From Volvariella volvacea V23 (lineage: Eukaryota; Basidiomycota; Agaricomycetes; Agaricales; Pluteaceae): a stretch of 64,000 nt of DNA. The notes under the pieces are model-generated. The model saw nothing but the letters and a program-made list of their open reading frames with translations, was not told the DNA's origin and searched no databases. The stretch covers positions 410,790 to 474,789 of the forward strand of contig KB722736.1 of assembly GCA_000349905.1 (NCBI GenBank), written 5' to 3'. The position numbers and the translations under genes are program-made. Below are positions 57,409 to 64,000 of this stretch, piece by piece (within the stretch, counting starts at the first letter, position 1; every line of letters starts with the position of its first letter).

Positions 57409-58485
57409 ATGCACCAAGAGCACAACATCGCCTGGAACAAGTTAGCTTCCAACATCACCTTCATCTCCAACAACCCTCACTACACCCCCCGCCGCTCCGA
57501 CTTTTTCCCCAAAAACCTGCCTTCCCAAGCCAAAGACTTCGACTTCTTCGTGAACACCGTCATCAAAACCATCACCATCTTCTCCCAGTCCGAACGAGAG
57601 AAATACCCAAGTGCAGAGGAGATCGTCGAGAAGTACTCCAGGGACGGTCGTGTGGCGTTTCCGACGGGTGGGAAGTTGTACCCGGATGAGCTGTTGAGAA
57701 AGTATCCAGAGTATTTGAACGAGAAGAACCAAAAGATTGAGTTCTGGATCGACCAAGCCAAGGTCGAATACAACCTCACCGTTGCCTATCAAGCCCGACA
57801 GTACGAGGAAGCCTGCGACATACCCGGCATAGACCCTCCATCCCCGGCTCCCCCACCCGATCCCTTCGTCGACTACAGCACGAGACACGGCGGTCTAGCC
57901 GACGTGGTCAAAATCCTCATTCAAGAGAATCAACTCGAGACGCTGTTGATGCTCGCACATCATCCGGAGATACCGATAGCGCGGCTGCATCATCTGAGTT
58001 GGGGACACCACTTTGGGTGGAGTAGGGTTATGGAGGCGTGTATTGCATCGTACGTCTATTTTAACGCATTGGTCGCCACGGGGGTTTTGTATAGGGAGCG
58101 AGGTAAGGATAGCGAGTTCGATGGAGGTCGAAGTCAAGGAAAAGGAGGGGTGTACAAGGAATCGTCGTTCTATCAAAGACTGCTGAGAATGTTAACGATG
58201 TCGATGGACTATCCGGCCCAGCAACTCCCCCACCGAGCCTTCTTTGGCGAAACACAAGAGCAGCAACGAAAGATAGATCTAGCAAGAGACTACGAAAAGC
58301 TACATCAATATCTCAAGGACATTTTTGCCATGTTATATCGATACGATGTCGTTGCAAAGGAGTGTGGCATTGATAGCGTTGACTGGAGGCGGGAGATTGT
58401 GTACGTTATTCATGAAATGTGTGGTGTCCGGACTGAGTGGGTGTTTAATGAGCAGACGAATAAGGAGGAATTGAGGTTTTGCTAG
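57409..58485 (+). CDS. Unrecognised conserved-looking hypothetical protein
   Basis: From the first ATG (57409) the frame gives 358 residues; it is open upstream to a GTG at 57382, and a TTTCCGGAG just before could be a splice acceptor, so a 5' exon may be missing. Codon use is gene-like and there is no low complexity except SPAPPPDP. Visible features: a helix-rich N-terminal part (WNKLASNITFISNNP, FFVNTVIKTITIF), a repeated EKY/LRKYPEYL pattern, a hydrophobic block IASYVYFNALVATGVLY, and a Tyr/Phe-rich C-terminal part. No catalytic motif, signal peptide or certain membrane segment. It lies between an F-box relic and a convergent SDR gene. I do not know the family. Confidence 0.6.
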   Translation: MHQEHNIAWNKLASNITFISNNPHYTPRRSDFFPKNLPSQAKDFDFFVNTVIKTITIFSQSEREKYPSAEEIVEKYSRDGRVAFPTGGKLYPDELLRKYPEYLNEKNQKIEFWIDQAKVEYNLTVAYQARQYEEACDIPGIDPPSPAPPPDPFVDYSTRHGGLADVVKILIQENQLETLLMLAHHPEIPIARLHHLSWGHHFGWSRVMEACIASYVYFNALVATGVLYRERGKDSEFDGGRSQGKGGVYKESSFYQRLLRMLTMSMDYPAQQLPHRAFFGETQEQQRKIDLARDYEKLHQYLKDIFAMLYRYDVVAKECGIDSVDWRREIVYVIHEMCGVRTEWVFNEQTNKEELRFC

Positions 58486-58581
58486 GTTTCTCCAGTATGC
58501 GCATTGATGTTTGCGACTCCCAGGGACATTTTCGATTAATTGACAAAATAGCACCGTACACGTACATTATATTACCCTTAT

Positions 58582-60005
58582 CTAGATACCAGCACCACCT
58601 GTAACCTCCAAAGTATGTCCACTGACATACGACGCCAATGGCGAGGCCAAGCTGCAAAGGTTTTAACTCGATTACAGATAATGATATAGGAAATTACTCA
58701 CAATAGCACAGAAGCAGCAGCCTCGTCGACGTTTCCACCGCGTCTTAGAGGAATGAGTGGGTATGTATCGGCTTCCTTTGCTGGCTCAACTGGCCCCTTG
58801 GCTCCTGGAACACCCAGAGCGACCTTCTTGCCCTCAATCTCAATGGTAGCTCCAGCTTCTTTCGCAGCAGTCAGACTATATACACAAAGTTAGTACAAAT
58901 CGAGCGCTAACGACAAATAAAAGAAAAATAGTCGTACTCACCGAGTATGAATCAAGCCAAATGCAACTGTGTTGGCACGGACACCAAACGGCCCCCACTC
59001 CTTCGCAATTGTCTTTGTCAGACCCACCACAGCAGACTTGGCAGCTGCGTAGTTGGCTTGTCCGACGTTGCCGTGAAGACCGGATGTGGAGGAGACATTG
59101 ATGATCGAGCGGTTTTCTCTCTTCTCGGACTAATGTAAAAGTGTGCATCAGATTTGGGTTGCTGTGCCTAAAATGCAAGGTGATGGAACGGTACCTTGAC
59201 ACGGAAATATGGGGCTGCTTGTCTGATCAGCCTGAAAGGAGCACGGACGTGGATTTTGAGAATGATGTCCCAAGCGTCATCTGGTGTGGTGTGCAACATC
59301 TTGTCATAGGTGAAGCCAGCTATTCGCGAGTTCAATCACGAATTAGGTTGGAGAGACACATTGGAGCGGAAGGGGGGACACGGTACCATTGTTGACGATG
59401 TGGTTGATTTTGCCGTATTTCCTATGAGAAAGTGAAGGAAAGGTTAGTGTTATTCTCGTAAACGACGAGAAAAGTCGTGTTGTTCCTGACGTAGCTCTCG
59501 GGTTTCCGATGATGCAATGCAGTGGCGATTCAACGGCCACCAACGGTGGAGCTCATCGGAAATCCGCAGACCATGGACAATGGAAAGGTGACGCGTCACC
59601 CGAAGCCAGAGGAGGGGGTACTGTATGCATAGAGAAGAACGTACTCACTGAACAGTGGCATCTATGATCGTCTTTGGGAAGCTATCGGCACCAACGTCGC
59701 CTGCGACACCAATAGCATCGCCTCCAGCCGCCTTGATTTCGTCAACAACCGCGTTCAGCTTCTTCTCGTCAATACTGCAGGTGCGAGTGGAGGTAGAGGT
59801 GAGTAGATAAGCCTAGACGAAGAGACGTGGAGATGGGTACGTACTCGCTCGCAACGACTTTGGCACCCTCCTTTGCGAAGAGGAGGGCTATGCTCCTGCC
59901 GATACCCTGTCCTGCACCAGTGATAATGGCCACTTCTCCAGCTAGCAGCCCTCGACCATAGGTATTGGTGATATGTCCCGAAACTTGCTTGAGCCTATCT
60001 GCCAT
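58582..60005 (-). CDS. Short-chain dehydrogenase/reductase (SDR), FabG-like
   Basis: Seven exons, 59845-60005, 59649-59774, 59387-59421, 59195-59319, 58942-59129, 58702-58875 and 58582-58651, splice to 292 residues. Classical SDR motifs: [20 protein letters not shown] (cofactor-binding TGxxxGxG), an Asp-Ile-Asp after the second strand (favouring NAD), HIVNNAGF (NNAG), INVSSTSG with the catalytic Ser, and YAAAK (catalytic Tyr-xxx-Lys). The end is [16 protein letters not shown]. An insertion ([19 protein letters not shown]) before the substrate loop is not found in bacterial FabG but is familiar in fungal relatives. Reaction: reversible oxidation of a hydroxyl or reduction of a carbonyl; substrate unknown. 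No peroxisomal signal at the C-terminus. Confidence 0.88.
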
Positions 60006-62514
60006 TTGGACGGTGTTTCGTGTCGTTTATACTGTATGTACAGCGTATTCCCTGCGTTATTCAACGCCAAACGTGAACTGAGACGGGTATCACTAGAACT
60101 CAAAATTCAAAGCTTACCAGAACAAAGGAGAAGAAGGAGAGAAAAGCGAGATACAACGACACCGGTCTGGGTTATATCCGGATTTTTTGAGTGGGATAAT
60201 CAGAATTGTGGGGCAGGGGCACAACCGGATCCGGCTGTGGTCATCGCCGGTGCGTGTCTAGTTTTGTTCCGCGTTCTCGTTCCGCGACTTCCGCGTGCGC
60301 GTGCGCATGGGCACCGCATCGCGTCGACGCATCGGTCATTTTGAACATGAATTGGTGTAAAGCCGTTCAGGATGGAATAGTCAGGGCATAACAGGGCGGA
60401 ATACTCCTATTGGCAAACCCTGGACATTGCTCCCTAGTACTAGTGCGCGCCAATCATTTTTTTGGCCACAGCATGGCACTGTGTGCTGGGATTCCGAGTT
60501 GGAGCCCGACCTCCCCACACGGACCAAGACCAATCCGGTCTTTTCATTATAAGCACCTGTTCTCGCTCCCGCTGTGCGCCGCTACCGCCAGCGCTCCGCG
60601 TCTCTCGGGTCGGGGTTTTTGATTCCAGTCTTGTCCAATTCGTGAAAGACAATTGCGATTGCGGTGGTTGTGGTTGTGCAGTGGATGTGCCGTTGTTGTC
60701 GTAGCGCTTGCCAGTGCGCCTATTTTAGGGCTCGGTGTGATGCACGATTATAGAGGCGCGCGCGGATGTCGTAAAGTGCTCATTGACGAACCCATGGTAA
60801 CTAGAGTGACTATTTCAAACATCGATTGAACTCGTTAAAGCCAAATTCAACACAGATAGCGCCCATGGACACCATCTCTATTCCATACCCGTGCGGTACT
60901 ATTTACTGTACAGAAGATCTCCAACGACCCTATGACAACATCTATCTGTCAAACCGTCTACTCAAACCTGAAATCTACCTTCTCCTCCCAGCCCTGACAC
61001 CACGTGCCCTCTCAAGCCCAACCAAACGCGGTCCGTGACGACGTAAACCTGGCCAACCTCCGCTCGACCTAAGCGCGGGAGGAACCAGCTTTGGCTATAG
61101 CCTTCTTTCCCCGATGAGATTTGCCATTGTGGCTAATTGTGACGACACGCGGAGGGGCAAAAAAACGTGTTTTCGTAGGTGATGAAGACCGCCGGGTTGG
61201 GTGGGGAGACAAGGGTCGGTGTGTTTGGTTTTGGTTAGGTGGTGGGTGTTTTGACAGGAGTGTGGGCTGGTGTGGATAAGGGTTGATCTGCGCACCTGTG
61301 CTAGAGATATATGGGTAGATTTGTGTGCTTGGGTGGGATATTCGAGGTTGGAGTCTGAGTAGGAGACGGGTGCTAGTGATTGAGGTGGTACGTTCGGGTG
61401 GTATGAAAGCAGGAGCTGCAGCGTGTGGTGAGATGAGAGGGGAGATATTGGGGCCATAAGGGAAGGGTATAAGACGGGTGCCAAAGACGGTGATAAGGGA
61501 GTCGACTTAATCGGTCATGATGGGGTGCTGCCAGCTGCCAACGGTCGCCACAGAGTATTTGTTTAATCTTGCCCGTTCATTCAGGTACGGTCAAGCTCGC
61601 AACGTGTATGTGCATGCTCTGGTCGAAGGTTGAAAGTGGTCCGACTTGAGTGCCCGCTCGGTCGAGATGAGAAGGTGACAGATGCAGGACGGGCCCGGGC
61701 GTTCTCCGTGCAGTGAATGTCAGTAAAGTCAAGCGAAGTAATTGAATAGACTGATAGCACGCGTTTTGATGGGGTTTGTACATCAGAATTTGTGTGTCCA
61801 TCAAAGATGCGCAGCCCTGAACTCGGTACGCCTGTGGCTGGCAGGAGGAAGGGTGTTAAGTAGTATCTAGAGACCTTGACTTCAGGAAAGCGGGCACCCC
61901 GTTTTGCAGGATAGGAGCGTCTAGTCGTTGGGAAATCATTGCCTGCGGAAAGTGGACGTACAACGTCATGACACGCGAATAGCATCCAATTGAAGTCATA
62001 GCTGTGCAATATGTTCCCACCTGCGGTGGGGAGGAATGAAAGTTCGGCTGCGACGAAATGTAGGGCGCCAACTCGGAAGAGCATGCCGGTTTAGTCCAGA
62101 GTGAGCTTGGGCCCTGAGGAGAATGCTCCCCGGGGTGAGGGCTGCCAGAAGAGGGGGAAGTGACCATATGGGGATGCCGATGGCCAGAGGCGACCGCCTT
62201 GGCTCGCGGAAATTCTGAGCGGTCGCAGCAGACAAGCGACGAAATAAATGTCAAGGCGATGCTGCTAAACGTATTGAGCGCCATCAGCAGCGATGGTCGT
62301 TGAGAGTGCTGGAACGAAGCGAGGACCAATGGGAAATGGAGGACTGGATTCAGGGCCGTGGCACTCAAGACGGTCCTCATGACCTTCTTTGCCTTTTCAA
62401 CCCGCAAATCGGACGACCTTGCTCTGCATGCATTTCTCCTCTTAATCTCTCCTTTCTCCACACCCCGTCCCCATCTCGCCGTCGTCTGCCGCGGTGGCAA
62501 GCCGAGCACCCACC
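60006..62514. other. Intergenic, about 2.5 kb without a supported gene
   Basis: Divergent promoters of the SDR gene (minus) and the following gene (plus). A 217-codon minus-strand frame (61856-62509) and shorter ones occur, but they overlap one another and carry no known motif. No transposon or RNA gene seen. Confidence 0.4.
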
Positions 62515-64000
62515 ATGTCCTCCTCCGTCTTCGCTGCTACCACCGTAACGACGGTGCAACCAAGCCCAGTCTGCTACGATAGGGTTGTCCGATTCGACCA
62601 AGAATGCGTCCTCATCCCAGATCCCCAGCCATCAAAACGCGCCCGAATGCTGACCAAGTCTTACTCCCTGCCGTTGTGGAAGAAACGGCATTCAACCAGT
62701 CCAGCAGCAGATTCGGAAGCAAATGATGACCCGACTTCGTCTTCCCCACACCCGGACGATACCCACGTTGTTATCAAAGTGCCAATACCGATGTATGAAA
62801 CTTACATCTCGCTTTATTAGTTTTGCTAATGAGCTCTACTGTACAGTTTCAACAGGTCGCCTCGCTCCCCGAGTCGTGGCCGCACATCAGCTGCTCCCGC
62901 ACAACCTCTTTCTCCCTGCCTCGTCCACCGGACGCCGCCTACATCCGACGGTCCCACCAAATCCAGCGGCACCACAACCAGACCCGCACCGACCCGTCGG
63001 GGTTCCCTTCCTCCCCCAGGTACATCTCCGCGAAAACACGCATCAGCGCTCACAGTCCCTCTCCGCGAATGCTGCCCGAATTGTGTTGCAATCACCGAAG
63101 AATGTCTCAGGGAAGGGGATGATTGGAAGGAAAAATTTACCAGGGGTGCGAGAAGACGGCGGAGCGCCAGTTTGGACTCGACTGCGAATTCAGGTCCAGG
63201 AACGTTTGGGGGTGTGGTTGCTGTTGATGGACACAGTCGGGCTACAGTCTCCTCGTCGTCATCCACGTCCGCGTCCACATCCACCACGACGACGCGGGCG
63301 ACAACATCAACATCGCCATCATCGGTTCTGGAACCTGCGTCCCCCGTTGTTCCGCCCTTTGCCCCAGGGCTGTTTATCACCGTGGATGAAGTCGATAAGA
63401 GGAGAAAGTCGCTCGAGCACCTCAATGGCACCGATGGGTCTGGATCGGAACCTGGATCGTCTGGAACGTTTTCAGGTTGTTCATCCCTCCAGAGACTCAG
63501 GAAGCCCTTGGAAAGGGACTCGTCCGCTTCATCGTCGGATGAGCTCAATACCCCTGTTGATTTAATTCCTCCTCAACATTTACCCAGGAAAGCTTCACCT
63601 ATTTTTGAAGAGGAGGACGAAGATCAATTGTTCCCTTTACCTTCGCCTCGTCGTTCGCCGAACTCCTCACCCGTGCCTTCGGGGAATACTTCGCCTGCCG
63701 CTTCATTGAATGGATCCCCTGCACCAAGTCCGAATGCGTCGTCTTCCTGTCTCGGGTTAGCAACGAAGTGCTTGTTGGGGTGTAAAAACACTTCAAAGGA
63801 CAGTCTTTCTCGATCATCTGAAGGTGGTAGCGGGTGCAAGTGCTCCGCCAAACGCTGCAAGCCCAAGTTCCTCTCCCCCGAAACAGCAAAACAGAGAACC
63901 ACGCTAACTTCATCACCCACCCCTTCCTCCGCTTCGTCCACCTCTTCTCTATGCTCGACTTCCTCCCCGGTCACTCCGACTCCGTTTATCATCGGTTCAG
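62515..64000 (+). CDS. Ser/Pro-rich disordered hypothetical protein, 3' end outside the window
   Basis: Two exons seen: 62515-62792 and 62847 to the window edge, with a 54-nt intron (GTATGA donor, TTGCTAATG branch, ACAG acceptor) and at least 477 residues so far. Most of the protein is Ser, Pro, Thr and Arg rich. One compact stretch stands out: RECCPNCVAITEECLREGDD followed by W and a basic RRRRSASLDS site that looks like a phosphorylation target. Further Cys pairs occur near the window end (GCKCSAKRCKPKFLSPETAK). I recognise no domain. The C-x2-C could bind metal, but that is inference. The minus-strand frame covering the same bases is a shadow. Confidence 0.65.

Noticed and set aside
61856..62509. 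217-codon minus-strand frame beside the SDR and Ser/Pro-rich genes
   Set aside because: No motif, overlaps other equally long frames and the start region of the supported + strand gene.
62826..63548. 240-codon minus-strand frame opposite the last gene
   Set aside because: Antisense shadow of the well-supported + strand exon starting at 62847.
1..64000. CRISPR arrays, operons, tRNA or rRNA genes
   Set aside because: No regular spacer-repeat pattern, and no tRNA-like or rRNA-like segment could be recognised by eye. A covariance-model scan (tRNAscan-SE, Infernal) would be decisive for RNA genes.

Overview
The window is nuclear DNA from a filamentous basidiomycete, most likely an Agaricomycete; I cannot name the genus. 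The evidence is genes cut by many short introns (about 43-80 nt, GTNNGT donors, CTAAC/CTAAT-like branch sites, CAG/TAG acceptors), large divergent F-box families, and fungal housekeeping genes on both strands. There are no operons. A run of 100 Ns (34712-34811) marks an assembly gap inside a gene.

Layout. 1-1440 is a sharply AT-rich block without a recognisable gene. 1.8-7.5 kb holds a kinase/APH-like pseudogene, a 199-bp tandem duplication, a small hypothetical gene and two tandem paralogues of one fungal hypothetical family. 7.5-13.2 kb is a long gene desert whose + strand is poor in T. 13.2-15.6 kb carries a ten-exon G-protein alpha subunit gene. 15.6-19.6 kb has no supported gene. 19.6-22.5 kb encodes an Arb1-like protein (Argonaute siRNA chaperone complex) with a duplicated GW/WG-rich segment.

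23.2-29.1 kb is the most interesting part: four genes whose products I assign to the Cyt-like (CytB / volvatoxin-type) pore-forming family. Three are single-domain; one appears to join two Cyt-like domains in tandem across an in-frame intron. 29.9-57.2 kb contains four F-box genes of one family (one intact, three broken). Between them lie GPALPP1-like, a large membrane protein interrupted by the gap, YTM1/WDR12, ER class I alpha-mannosidase (GH47) with a decayed copy of its 3' end, FKBP12 and an ADAL-type adenosine deaminase. 57.4-64 kb holds an unrecognised gene, a short-chain dehydrogenase and a disordered Ser/Pro-rich gene running off the edge.

The housekeeping genes cover ribosome biogenesis (YTM1), N-glycan trimming in the ER (GH47), N6-modified AMP catabolism (ADAL), G-protein signalling and proline isomerisation; they show no common pathway. 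The accessory part (Cyt-like cluster, F-box family, small paralogues, pseudogenes) looks like a fast-turnover region. Spliced lengths divisible by three with continuous family homology support the exon models of Arb1, Galpha, YTM1, ADAL, FKBP12, GPALPP1, the SDR and the two hypothetical paralogues. All family assignments were made by eye.
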